Source: Prorocentrum cordatum
Lineage: Eukaryota > Sar > Dinophyceae > Prorocentrales > Prorocentraceae
Direction: 5' to 3'
NCBI GenBank assembly: GCA_963575745.1
Contig: CAUYUJ010015723.1
Coordinates: 37,501-101,500, forward strand
Length of the DNA: 64,000 bases
The stretch's first letter is position 1. Every line of letters begins with the position of its first letter. The translations under genes were made by a program, and so were the position numbers. The notes beneath the pieces were generated by a model. It saw only the letters and a program-made list of their open reading frames with translations. It had not been told where the DNA came from and made no database searches. Below are positions 33,906-43,514 of this stretch, piece by piece.

Positions 33906-34032
33906 TCCTGGCGACGGACCCAACCACATGTAGTTGCGAGTGCCGTCGTTGAGTGTCGCCTTCGGTGGAGCTTTGTGTGGGGCCACGACGAGTATGAGGG
34001 GTGTGCCGAAAAATGGGTGGGACGACGTGCGG
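33906..34032 (+). repeat. GSE copy 9: terminus plus one monomer
   Basis: TCCTGGCGACGGACCCAACC, GTAGTTGCGAGTGCC and GAGTGTCGCCTTCGGTGGAG, then one monomer ending near GGTGGGACGACGTGCGG. The array and second end are missing. The segment 34033-34400 shows no clear feature. Confidence 0.8.
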
Positions 34033-34399
34033 AGAGCCGACCCCTCGTGTTAGCCGTGGCGTGGCGCCGCGGGTTTGGAGACGTCTTGGCCTTCGCAGTG
34101 GACGACCTGAGTTTCACCTTGTCTGGTGCCGGGATCGATGGACTCCTGGCCATGGCCGGATGCAGGGACTTCGTGGCGGCTGAGCTGCCCTGATACGCCC
34201 CATTTGGTACGCAGCACGTACCGTGTTGAAGCCGTCCGTGTTCTCACGTCGCGTGTAGGCTCGGCACGTGTTGGCCCAAGTTTTGGCAAGTGTATCGCGC
34301 CAAACATACGCTTTCAATGTACGTATTGAGTTCCGTGTCAGCACTCTACGCGTTGCGTGTTGCGTAGCGGGACGTCTAAGCTTGGCGCTGACAGGGCTC

Positions 34400-36536
34400 A
34401 CTTGTTGCCCTCAAATGGCGCCCCACCGCGCATCGATCACATTGCCACTGCAGGCGCTGTCCAGGCGGCCTGACTGCGATAAGACCTCGGACTGGCCACG
34501 CACGCGGCCCTCGTGGTAGAGATGCACGTGCCGTGGCCCGAGCCGGCGCTGCTTTGCCAGGGGTGCCCACCCTGGATGGCCCTGCGCCGGAGCGGTGGTC
34601 AGCGCAGGAGCGCGCGGGACGCTACGGCCCTGGCGCGGACGCACCACGGAGTTGCCTTCCGCGCAGCGTGGGAACACCACGACCTCCACGAGGCGTGGCG
34701 GCAGCTGGAGGCGGCCATGCGCACGTGGCTGTCGGTGCGCCTCCTCCTCCTCCTCCTCCTCCTCCGCCTCCTCCTTCTCCTCCTCCCTCTTCCCTCCTCC
34801 TCCTCCTCCTCCTCCTCCTCCTCCTCCTCCTCCTCCTCCTCCTCCCTCCTCCTCCTCCTCCTCCTCCTCCTCCTCCTCCTCCTCCTCCTCCTCCTCCCTC
34901 CTCCTTGGGCAGCACCCAGAGCGGCCGCACGCTGCAGCCGCCATGCGAGTCGAACGGCCTCCCGCAGCGGGAGGCGGCGGGGAAGCTGCAGTTGCCGCTG
35001 CGGACACCGCCCTGTTGCGCGTCTGGCGTCTCAGGAGCTTACAGCACGCTCAGCGGCGCACCACGGGCACCGCGAGGCGAATGGCGGTTGCGACGTTGCG
35101 GGCGTTGCGCGCCGCCAACGCCGCGGACGCGGACTGGTGCCTGGCGCTGGCCGCTTTGCACGGCGCGGGCTGCTGCGCGCGAGAGGCGGCAACCGGAGTG
35201 GCGTCGCTGGGTGGAGGCAGACTTGTTTGCGGAGGCGTAGGCCCAGGGATGCGTGGCCCTGCGAGCTCGTGGAGCCCTGGGGCCTCCTGCTGCCGCAGCC
35301 TGGTGGCGGCGAGGGCCCCTTGGAAGGTAGGCCCATTTGGTCGTTGCCCGTCTTGTGCAGGCTCTGGGCTGCTTGCCCGGCGCGCCTCTTTGCCCCGTGG
35401 CGGTGCAAGTGGGAGGGCGACGAGTGGCGGCGGTGCGCAGAGAACCCCGCTTGGGAGCTCGAGTCGAAGGCGGCCGACGCCCTCTCGGAGGAGATCGTGG
35501 GCTCTGCTCTGGATTGGCGCCAGGCGTACGACCAGGGGGACTTGAGCACGGTGCCTGCCGCGCTCGCCCAGGCAGGGGTGCCGCCCTGGGTTGCGAGGCT
35601 GGCGTTGGCGGCCTCTTCGGCGAGCCGCCGAGCGCGGATTGGCAAGCCGTCGGCTCCTCTTGGTCGCCGGAGCGCAGCCTTCTGCCAGGCTGCCCCCTGG
35701 CCGTGGTCGTGCTGGGGGTCCTGGCACGGCCGGCTGCGCTACGAGATGGCCTTCGAGCAGGACAAACACCTCCACCTGCAGAAGATCGGCCACAAGAGCT
35801 ACAACGCCGAGATCATCTAGAGGGTGACCAAGCGACCGCCTCCGCCGCAGGGCTTGCGTCGATGACTTCACCCTTGGCCTGGGTCGCTGCCACGGCCAGC
35901 AGCGACGTGGCAGACGAGCTCCGACAGGCGCTGCAGGTCACGGAGGCGCGCGAGGCGGCCATGGATTGGGAGTTGAGCGCGACGAAGTCCCGCCAGTTTG
36001 CCAGTCGCGCGGAAATCCAGAGTTGGCTAGGGGAACGGACTCTTGGGATCTCCACGAGCACGGGGTTCAGTGACCTCGTGGTGGCCGCTACGGCTGGCAA
36101 GGCCCATCGGTGCGCTGTCACCGCGCACGGGCTGCGCGTGACACGGGGTCGTTTTGGCTGTTTCGGCAGGCGGCTGGGCAACCTGCCAGTCGGCTTTGAC
36201 ACGCGTTGCGGGCCAGTCGCTGCCGCCGGCGCGGCCGCTGGCTTGCGCGTCGCGGCATGCGGGCGGCCGCTGGCGCGGGAATTGGCCGGTCCCCGCACTG
36301 CCGCGCGCCAAGAGGTCCGTTGCGGTGGCACGCGGGCGGCCGCAGAGTTCGCGTTCGGCGTGCTGGCGACGAGAATTTATGCGCCTGAGCTGCTCGGCTC
36401 CGCCTTTGCCGCGGCGCCCGCTACAGAAATCACGGAGCCCCCGAATGAGCTCCCCCTCGGAGTTGACAGCCCCGCAGCACGTGCAGAAGAGGATGAACCT
36501 AATTCGGCAACGCACAGCATCAACGTCGGCCTGTAG
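34400..36536 (+). mobile_element. LINE-B: non-LTR retrotransposon fragment with RT
   Basis: MAPHRASITLPLQ (about 34418-34456) resembles the SDH(H/R) end of an endonuclease domain, and AAWEHHDLHEAWRQLEAAM (about 34670-34726) its following helical linker. After a CCT microsatellite, TALLRVWRLRSLQHAQRR continues the linker. RT motif A reads SALDWRQAYDQGDLSTVP with the Asp codon at 35512-35514; motif B reads LLPGCPLAVVVLGV. The catalytic box reads CVDDFTLG in another frame, with both Asp codons intact (35861-35866). MDWELSATKSRQFAS is motif D-like. At least two frameshifts make it a pseudogene; the frame after motif D runs open to 36536. Confidence 0.75.
34738..34910 (+). repeat. (CCT)n microsatellite inside LINE-B
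   Basis: CTCCTC repeats interrupt the endonuclease-RT linker coding. Polyleucine, polyproline and polyserine frames across it are artefacts. Confidence 0.95.
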
Positions 36537-36639
36537 GAGAGAGTGCTTCCGCCACCAAGAGGACAGGCGCGAGAACTCCTCCCACCCAGGCCGCCCAGGC
36601 CAGACCCCCCCCCCCCGACTCCGCCCCCCTTCCTCGTCG

Positions 36640-37007
36640 GCATTCCCAGGGGACCCCTGGTCGGGGCCAGCCGCACTTCCTGGAGGGGCGCCGTCCGGAA
36701 AAGCAGAGCGGCCCGCCAGACAGCTCGTGGTCCTGGCCTGCACTGAGCACGTGAGCCTCCGTGGCCCACACGGCCACTTCACGCGCATAGGCCTGCAGCC
36801 ATTTCCAGAGCTCAGAACAAGTTGAATCAACGCCGTGCAGGGTGGCGCATCGCTTCGCCAACGCATTAGCTGGCTTGGTGGCTGCGTAGTCCCACTCCGC
36901 GGTCAGACCTGCATCCCTGTCGGCCCTGTGAGCAGGCCTTGGCTGTGAACACGATGTCCCCGCTGCGGAGACTGGCCGAGATTGGCACCAAACATGCGCA
37001 CGAGCAT
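36640..37007 (-). pseudogene. LINE-C RNase H C-terminal remnant
   Basis: On the minus strand a frame entering before 36930 reads AGLTAEWDYAATKPANALAK, RCATLHGVDSTCSELWKWL, then AREVAVWATEAHVLSAGQD. It resembles the G-N-x-x-AD-x-LAK end of RNase H domains in LINE ORF2, with the Asp of the usual AD pair read as Asn. It is the downstream piece of an RNase H interrupted by MITE-D and MITE-A. Confidence 0.5.
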
Positions 37008-37237
37008 CGTACTATACTTATTATTCATTGTTTTGCCGATCGGCTCGGACCATCGCACCCCCTCCCACCCTCCCGTAGAATAGATCTTGGTTGCTTTTGG
37101 CGCCTGTTTCAAACAGGTGGAGTCTTCCCCGTAGGACGCACGGCTGCAAACAGTCGCATTCAGCAGAGGTCCAGAGCCAGACCCCCCCCTTCCGCCCAAT
37201 GTCGAAACGCCGAATAAGAAAACGGTCACATTGTTAC
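37008..37237. mobile_element. MITE-D copy 1, inserted in LINE-C
   Basis: TTATTCATTGTTTTGCCGAT at the left and CGCCGAATAAGAAAACGG at the right are imperfect inverted repeats. The interior shares GACGCACGGCTGCAAACAG, GAGCCAGACCCCCCC and CCGCCCAATGTCGAAACGCC with the copy at 62512-62770. Confidence 0.7.
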
Positions 37238-37401
37238 CACCAGCCCCCGCCTTTTGCCCTTCCCAGACCGTGCCGACGGTGCCAGCACAGTCCGAGTACG
37301 CATCGAAACGGGGGAGGGGGCAACTTGCGTCAGCACATTGAGGGCGGAGGCCTTCCCGCCACGGGAAGTCCGACGACGGGCGACAGCAAGCGGGACGATG
37401 C
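37238..37401 (-). pseudogene. LINE-C RNase H middle remnant
   Basis: The minus-strand frame reads SRLLSPVVGLPVAGR and, after one stop, FDAYSDCAGTVGTVWEG, which fits the third catalytic Asp region (Y-S-D-C) of RNase H. An alternative frame reads KASALNVLTQVA where the E-containing helix is expected. The frame entering from the MITE-A edge is the same as that leaving the upstream piece at 37563. Confidence 0.5.
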
Positions 37402-37562
37402 TGAAGTCGGGCATTTCTTCTACAGGAAGAATATTCAAGAATGGAAAAATTGTTTGGTGACGATTTTCGTGCCCGTTTGACTATTTCTTGTTGGTTTGAC
37501 TCGTTGTTGCGTTTCTTTCAACAACCGCCTGTGGGAGAACATGCCCAACCTAGGACGAGGTC
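37402..37562. mobile_element. MITE-A inserted in LINE-C RNase H
   Basis: Ends TGAAGTCGGGCATTTCTTCT and GGGAGAACATGCCCAACCTA are imperfect inverted repeats. The flanks GGACGATG (37393-37400) and GGACGAGG (37563-37570) agree at 7 of 8 positions. Removing the element and one flank copy joins the two RNase H frames in phase, so it entered formerly continuous coding sequence. Confidence 0.8.
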
Positions 37563-37862
37563 GTGAGTTGCAGCCGGCATGTTGCCGAATCTATTTGCAC
37601 AACATACCAGCCCGCACAGGGCAAGTGCGGGCAGTCAGCCCGCAGGGCCGACCCGTTCGTAAAGTAAAGAGCAAACCTGTGAAGCCTTAGCCCAGGTCTG
37701 TTCACCAAGTAGATCCGCTGCTCGGGCTCTGCAGGGACCTCCAGTAGCTTTGTGGGTTTCAGGAAGATGCTACGGGCGAAGCGCTCGCTAACCTCCGATC
37801 CCCCATTCTTTGGCAAGCTCAGCCAGAACAGCATGGAAGTCCACCACCTCTCCGCAGGCTTG
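37563..37862 (-). pseudogene. LINE-C RNase H N-terminal remnant
   Basis: The minus-strand frame reads KLLEVPAEPEQRIYLVNRPG, then ALYFTNGSALRADCPHLPCA and GWYVVQID. FTNGSA...AGW matches the (Y/F)TDGS...AGW start of RNase H with the first catalytic Asp replaced by Asn. The frame ends in a stop at the MITE-A edge. An upstream RT is not visible; the GSE fragment at 37919 lies where it would be expected. Confidence 0.6.
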
Positions 37863-37918
37863 TCAGAGCAATGCCAGACGGAATCGTGAAGGTCGCCACA
37901 CCTGACAGGGTGCTGGCT

Positions 37919-38140
37919 CCGACTGGGGCCTTCGGAGGAGCTCCCGGTGGTGCCACAGAAAGTGTGAGGGGTGTGCCGAGAGCTATTCGGAGGGCAGGGG
38001 AAAGAGGAGAGGGAGGAGGAGCAAGAAGAGGAGGAGGAGGAGGAGGAGGAGGGAGGAGGGCGAGGAAGAGAAGAGAGGATGGGAGAGGACGCGGGGCGCT
38101 GTCTCTTCGACACGCGGGCCCAACACCACAGGATGGTTGG
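37919..38140 (+). repeat. GSE copy 10: one monomer plus terminus
   Basis: CCGACTGGGGCCTTCGGAGG then AGCTCCCGG and GTGTGAGGGGTGTGCCGAGA form one monomer. A GGA tract (38018-38060) precedes the terminus CTGTCTCTTCGACACGCGGG then CCCAACACCACAGGATGG and TTGG. Confidence 0.85.
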
Positions 38141-38149
38141 TAAGCACAT

Positions 38150-38308
38150 GGATTGTCCGAGGACGGCGCGGAGTCCTGGGGTCGGCGGTTGGCCCCTCTT
38201 CCCTGGCTCACCTCCGCTGCGAGGGGCGGCGCTGGCAGCGCCGGCGGGTGGAGGAGGGGGGGAGCCTGTCCCCGGCCCGCGAAGTCCATGCGGACTTCTG
38301 ACAGTTTA
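38150..38308. mobile_element. MITE-B-like element, degraded
   Basis: GTCCGAGGACGGCGCGGAGT at the left and GAAGTCCATGCGGACTTCTG at the right are partly complementary. GGGGCGGCGCTGGCAGCGCC in the centre is a hairpin like the MITE-B centre at 27045. Confidence 0.4.
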
Positions 38309-38309
38309 G

Positions 38310-39290
38310 ATGGGCGTTGTCGTCTCGGGGCTGTCTGTCTTGTTCCCCTTCGTCCTTCGTCTTGTTCGTTGTTTCCTCTATGTTGTTTCTTTTGTGTTCC
38401 TGAGTTCTGCCAGTCTTCGTACATCTGGTGCAGGTTGGGCAGCCATGGGTAGAAGCAGGTTCCAGCAGGTTTGTTTCGTCGGCTGTTGTCCGACAGAAGA
38501 AAGTATTGTTCTGTCTACGTGTTGTTTTCTTCCAACGGGTTGGCCGCAAGAGCTGTATCTTCTGCTTTTAAAAGGTCTTGTGAGGGATGCCAGGCCCCCC
38601 GAGTCGGTGGCCCATCGTTGGCCCTTCGCCCGGGCCCCCGAAAACAGTGGCCCATCGTGGCTCCCCATCGCTGGCCCCCTCCATCGTGGCCCCCCCTTCG
38701 TGTCACTGCGCGGAGCTGTTTAGCGCAGTGTGCCGCAAGGGTGTCGTTTCTGCTCGTGTGCCTTCCCCTCAAAAGAGGATGCACGTCGGAGAATGGGAAG
38801 GAGACGGGGGAGATTCTTCCGGGAAGCTCGTTCGGGCTCAGACGTGTTCGAGGACGGCGGGGGCCGCCGCCCGGATATGCGCGCCGGGGGGCCTCTTCGA
38901 CAAAAGAAGGCCCTCCTCCTTGATCTCTTCCCGGTGCGATCGGAATGGGTGCGAACAGAATGGGGACGAAGACCCAGGTCTCAGTTCACCCACAAGGGAT
39001 TCGCGCTTTTGCGTGTCGCGGCCTGGGCCAGAGCAGTTGCCCTTCTCCAAGGAGGCGGCGCGAGGGCCCGATAGCGCAAAGATGATCGTTCGTCGCGCAT
39101 CGAGGGGCGCGATGCGCGAAGTTCGATGCCCTGGAAGGCAGACGGAAACGCATGCCAATTTTGAACAGGGCTTGCTCCCAGCGCCGTCCCGGACGGGGTC
39201 TGCTTGAGAGAGAGAGGTCTTCTGCCCAACTGCGGCCGCTGCTGGTTTTGCAAATGTTCACTCCTTCTGTTGGCATCGTGTCCACTCCTT
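38310..39290. other. Region without recognisable gene
   Basis: T-rich at 38330-38580, then GGCCCATCG-type short repeats near 38600-38700. GCGATGCGCGAAGTTCGATG (39107-39126) belongs to a dispersed repeat shared with 20345. No conserved domain. Confidence 0.4.
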
Positions 39291-39302
39291 CTGTTGGAAA
39301 AA

Positions 39303-39480
39303 CACACTGTGGGAAAAAAAAACACACAAAAAAACACGCGGAAAAAAGCACACACAGTCTGTGGGAAAACACACACACACACAAAACACACAACAAACAC
39401 ACAGCCTGTGTGTTTTTTGTATGTTTTTGTGTGTGTGAGTGTGTGTTTTCCCACAGACTGTGTTTTTTTCCCACAGCGTG
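39303..39480. repeat. Large A/T-C/G-strand-biased inverted repeat
   Basis: GTCTGTGGGAAAACACACAC (39357-39376) is matched in reverse by GTGTGTGTTTTCCCACAGAC (about 39439-39458). Outer TGTGGGAAAAAAA (39309) is matched by TTTTTTTCCCACA (39463). The centre CACACAGCCTGTGTGT (about 39396-39411) is nearly palindromic. The arms total about 80 bp and are built from CA/AAAC repeats. Confidence 0.85.
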
Positions 39481-40332
39481 TTTTTTGCGCCCCTCTCGGG
39501 CGTGCCAATCTTCAGGGGGGCCTCAGATGTCTCTAAGAGGGCCTTTGGCGGTGTTCGGCGGCCTGGGCCGGTTCATCTCCGGCGCGGGCAGAGCCTGGTG
39601 AGCGCTTCGGACATGCGGCGCTCCTGCGTCCCGATCTTGGGTCGGGCGGGGAGAAAGCCTGCGGATGCAAAGAATGATCGATGCCCGTGAAAATATGGAA
39701 CGCGTGGAAAGTGGAGGGGAAGAAGAACATCCAGAAAATATGGAAACGAGTTAGAATCTTGGGATTTGTGTCTGTGGAATCGTGTGTCCACGGGCCCCCT
39801 TTCGCTGGAGGGGGCCACAGCCTCTCCAGCGTCGCAGGACGAGGCCTACAGTCGGCCCGGATTAGTAGGTCGACCCTGCCAGCTCAAGGGCCTCAAGGGT
39901 ACCCCACCTTGTGTCCTGTGCCTCGCGGCACGTGCCTTCTCACACTCCGCTGGCGATGTGGCCCTCGGAAGGGTCTTGTGTGTCCTCTCGCGTGTCCTCT
40001 CCAATGGAGTCCGACTGTACTCCTCCCTCCTCCTCGTCCCTCCCGCCCCCTTCCCGCCTCCTCCTCCTCCTCCTGCTCCATCATTCTCTCTCCGTCTCCT
40101 GCCTCCTCTTCCTCTTCCTGCTGCTTCCTCCTTCTGTCTCTTCCTTCCCCTCCCCCGCCCCCCCTTCTGCTGTGCCGTCGTTAATGGAGAGAGTGGGACA
40201 CAGCGAATGCAAAAGGTGTAATGGATGTACAGACATCCTGCCATTCCATCCGTTTTCGCAGCGGCTACGCCCTTCAATGGTTGCCGTGCTCCTTGCTCCT
40301 ACAGCCGTTTTCCTACTCCAGCTTTAAATTGT
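39481..40332. other. Region without recognisable gene
   Basis: It contains a CTC-rich tract (about 40020-40165). Open frames are compositional. No domain is seen. Confidence 0.4.
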
Positions 40333-41612
40333 CAGGCCCATGTGGGTGCCCTCAGGGCAGGGCATCAGGATCCCCGACTGGGTTCCCTTGTAGTATGCTT
40401 CGGGTGCTCGCGCATGTTAAGGCCATGGTGAGGCCTTGTTGAGGCACTCAGGTAAGGACCTCAACGTCTCCCCCGCCTCGACTCCCGCGTAGTAGGCTCG
40501 GATCTCCCGTTCAAATTGATGCCGCGTCGAAGCCAGGTTTAGGCCCTCAGGCATGGGCCTCAGCTCCCCCCCGACGTGACATCCCCAAATCAAGTTTGGA
40601 TTCTGCGGCCCGTGTTCAGGCCATGTTGAAGTCCTCAGGCCAAGTATCAGTATCCCCCTGACGTTAAATCCATGTATCAGGCAAACATAAGAGTGTCCAT
40701 GTTGAGGCCATGTCGAGGCTACGCTGAAGCCCTGTCGTCAGGGCTTGAACATCCCCACGAATGGATTCCCGCAAACTACGCTTGGATTATGGAGTCATGG
40801 TGAAGCCCTCCCATCAGGGCCTCCGCATCTCCCCGATTGGACTCCTGGATAATATGCTTGGATTGTAAGGCCATGTTGAAGCCAGGTGGAAGCCTTGGGG
40901 CTTCATCATCCTCCCAACTGGGAATCCGCAAAGTATGCTTGGATTATGCGGTCACGTTGCAGCCTTTTGGAGCCCTGCAACCAGGGCATCCACATCTCCC
41001 CGACTGGAAACTCGCATAGTACGCTTGGGTTGTGTGGCCATGTTGAAGCCATGTTTAAGCCACGCAGCCATGACGTCAGCATCCCCCCTGATTGGAAATC
41101 CGAATAGCATGCTTGGGTTATGGGGACATGCTGAACCTATGTCGCAGTCATGTTGAAGACCTGCCGCCAGGGCCTCAAAGTCCCCCGAGTGGAAGTCCGA
41201 ATGGCAACTTCGTATTCCAGGGCCATGTTGAAGCCATGGTGAAGCCCTGCCGCCAGGGTTTCAAAATCTCCCGATTGGACAGTCGCCGAGTATGCTTGTG
41301 TTGTTGGGCCATGTTGAAGGTATGTTGACGCAGTGATGAAGCCCTGCCGTCAGGTCTTCAACTTCCCCTCGACCAGACATCCGCATAACATGCTTGGATT
41401 ATGGGGCCATGTTTAAGCAATGTTTAAGCGCTGGCGTCAAGACTACAACATCCCCCCGCTGGGAAATCGAGCTAGTTTGCTTGAGCTCTTGGGCCAGATT
41501 GGAGACATGTTGAAGCCATGTTGAAGCCCTGCCGCCAAGCCACCAACATCCCCCCAGCTGGAAATCCGAATAGCATGCTCGGATTACTGGGCCGCGTTGC
41601 AGCCCTGTCGAT
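40333..41612 (+). repeat. About 90-bp degenerate minisatellite
   Basis: Roughly 13 units of 85-115 bp. Each contains a version of GCATAGTATGCTTGGATTAT, GGCCATGTTGAAGCC(A/C), CTG(C/T)CG(C/T)CAGGGC and (T/A)CATC(T/C)CCCC. Identity between units is low to moderate, so this is an old array. Confidence 0.85.
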
Positions 41613-41879
41613 TATCGTTCAAGACGTAAAGAGCATGCACGCGGGTTTCAACATGCACCTTGCAGGGTCGCCCGTGGGGGGCCTGGCGGACATGATCTGT
41701 TGCGACGGACGAGCATTATTCCGGCCCTTCTCCAGTCGGACTCCGCGTGAGGTGGCCGACAAAACCCAGTTCTCATGCCCCTCTTTCGAAGTCGGACCCC
41801 CGTGGGTTGGCGGGCAATCGTCAGTTCTCATGTTAGAAAGAGCGCGTTCTGTGGTCGCTTGGAGGGGGGCGGGGGTTTG
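41613..41879. other. Spacer without recognisable feature
   Basis: No gene or repeat unit is recognised. Confidence 0.4.
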
Positions 41880-43066
41880 GAACCGGACCTCCCCGCCTCC
41901 CCCTCTGGATGGAGGGGGGGGGGTTCGAACCTCCCCCCCCGCTCCCATGACGGAGGGAGGGCGGGGGGGTTCGAACCTCCCCTCCCCCCCCCCTCCCCTA
42001 CTTCTCCTCTCTCCCTCTCCTCGGCTGGCGGTGGCGGCGGCGGGGACGACGATTTCCTTTTCTGGGCCGGCGCCGGCGCCTGCGGCGGCGGGCGGCGCCG
42101 GCGGGGAGCGTCGACGAGGACGGCGGTGGTGGTGGTGGTGGTGGGTTGTGGTGGTGGTGTTGGCGGTGGTGGTGGCGGCGGTGGTGGTTGTGGTGGTGTG
42201 GTAGTTTGTTGTGGTTGTGGTGGTTGTGGTGGTTGGGTGGTGTGGGTGGTGGGTGGTGGGTGGTGGTGTGGTGGTGGTGGTGGTGGTGGGTGGTGGTGGG
42301 TGGTGGTGGGTGGTGGTGGTGGGTGGTGTGTGGGTGGTGGGTGGTGGGTGGTGGGTGGTGGTGGTGGTGGTGTGGTGGTGTGGTGGTGGTGGTGTGTGGG
42401 TGGTGGTGTGGTGGTATTTTGTGGTGGTGGTGGGTTGTGGTGGTGGTGGTGGTTTGGTGGTGGTTTGTGGTAGTGGTGGTGGGGTGGTGCGGTGGTTTGT
42501 GGAGGTGGTGGTGTGGTGGTGGTTGTGGCGGTGGTGGTGGTGTGGTGGTAGGGTGGTGGTGGTGGTAATGTGTGGTGGTATGGTGAGAGTTTTTGTGGTG
42601 GTGGTGGTGGTGGTGATGGTGAGTTGTGGTGGTGGTGGTTGTGGTGGTGGTGGTGGCTTTGGTGGTGGTGGTGGTGGTCGTGTGGTGGTTTGGTGGTGGT
42701 GGTGGCGGTGGTGGGTTGAGGCGGTGGTGGTGGTGGTAGTGGTGGTGGTGGTAGTGGTGGTTATCGTCGCTGCGTCCCCGCCGTCGCCGGCGTCAACGCC
42801 AGCGCTGATGGCCGCCGCCAGCGCCAGCGCCGGCGCCACGGGGGGGGGGTTGAACCCCCCCCCCCAACTTGGGCTGCCTCTGGTCATCGTCGCTGCGTCC
42901 CCGCCGTCGGCGCTGCTGGCGGCCGCCGGCGCCGGCGCCGGGGCGGGGGGGGAGGGGGAGGGGGTTCCAAACCCCCCCCCCCCCCCTTGGGAGCGGGAGG
43001 GGGGTTCGGGAGGGGGGGGGGGTTGGGGGGGAGGGGAGTCCCCCTGGTTTTGATCGACGGCGCTGA
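41880..43066. repeat. (GGT)n block flanked by inverted G-run modules
   Basis: A 650-bp near-pure GGT/GTG tract (42120-42765). Left module (41920-42110): GGGGTTCGAACC(T)CCCC twice, then GGCGGCGGGGACGACGAT and GCCGGCGCCGGCGCC. Right modules (42765-42985): ATCGTCGCTGCGTCCCCGCC, GCCGGCGCC and GGGGTTGAACCCCC, in the opposite orientation and repeated twice. A 510-codon minus-strand frame (Thr/His/Pro) across the tract is an artefact. Confidence 0.9.
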
Positions 43067-43169
43067 GTGTTGGGGGGGGCCCACCCCTCGGTTCGAAACG
43101 CGCCGCCGACTGTTCCCACGGCAAGCGCCCGTGAAACACGTTCTCTCTCATGTTGGCGCCGTGTCAGCC

Positions 43170-43510
43170 CTACAAGTAGAAGTGAAGGCGGTCGCCGTCA
43201 CTGTCCATCAGTTTTCTCAGGCGCCTCGGCATGGACCTTCGGAGGCGATGTGCGTCGTGAAATTTGTTGACGTACGTTTCAAACGAAAGATCTTGCCTTT
43301 TGTCAAAACTCCGCCAGTTCTTGCGCGGACCTGCCGTCTTGCGCAGCGCGTCCGATTGGAAGTACTTCTTGACCCACGCGGCCATTGTCTCGTGTACGCA
43401 CAGTCAGAACAGGTCCGACGGTTGCCATGAGGTGTCCTCGCCCGCGAACGGTTTCAGATTGATCTTCTGCAATGCGTCCTTGCAGGCATCGACAACGGCA
43501 CCTGTGCTGG
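43170..43510 (-). pseudogene. Unassigned coding-like remnant
   Basis: The minus strand reads VVDACKDALQKINLKPFAGE then DTSWQPSDLF, a stop, then MAAWVKKYFQSDALRKTAGP, RKNWRSFDKRQDLSFETYVN and KFHDAHRLRRSMPRRLRKLM, with a stop at 43170. Composition and mixed hydrophobicity look like real protein, unlike surrounding frames, but no family is recognised. A gag- or ORF1-like origin is only a guess. Confidence 0.35.
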
Positions 43511-43514
43511 CATG

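Noticed and set aside
34513-35820. Intact 435-codon gene across LINE-B
   Set aside because: The frame crosses a CCT microsatellite and changes away from RT motifs B and C, which lie in other frames; it is a chance run through a broken element.
41619-43151. 510-codon minus-strand Thr/His/Pro-rich frame
   Set aside because: It is the complement of the GGT microsatellite and G-run modules; the composition is entirely explained by the repeat.
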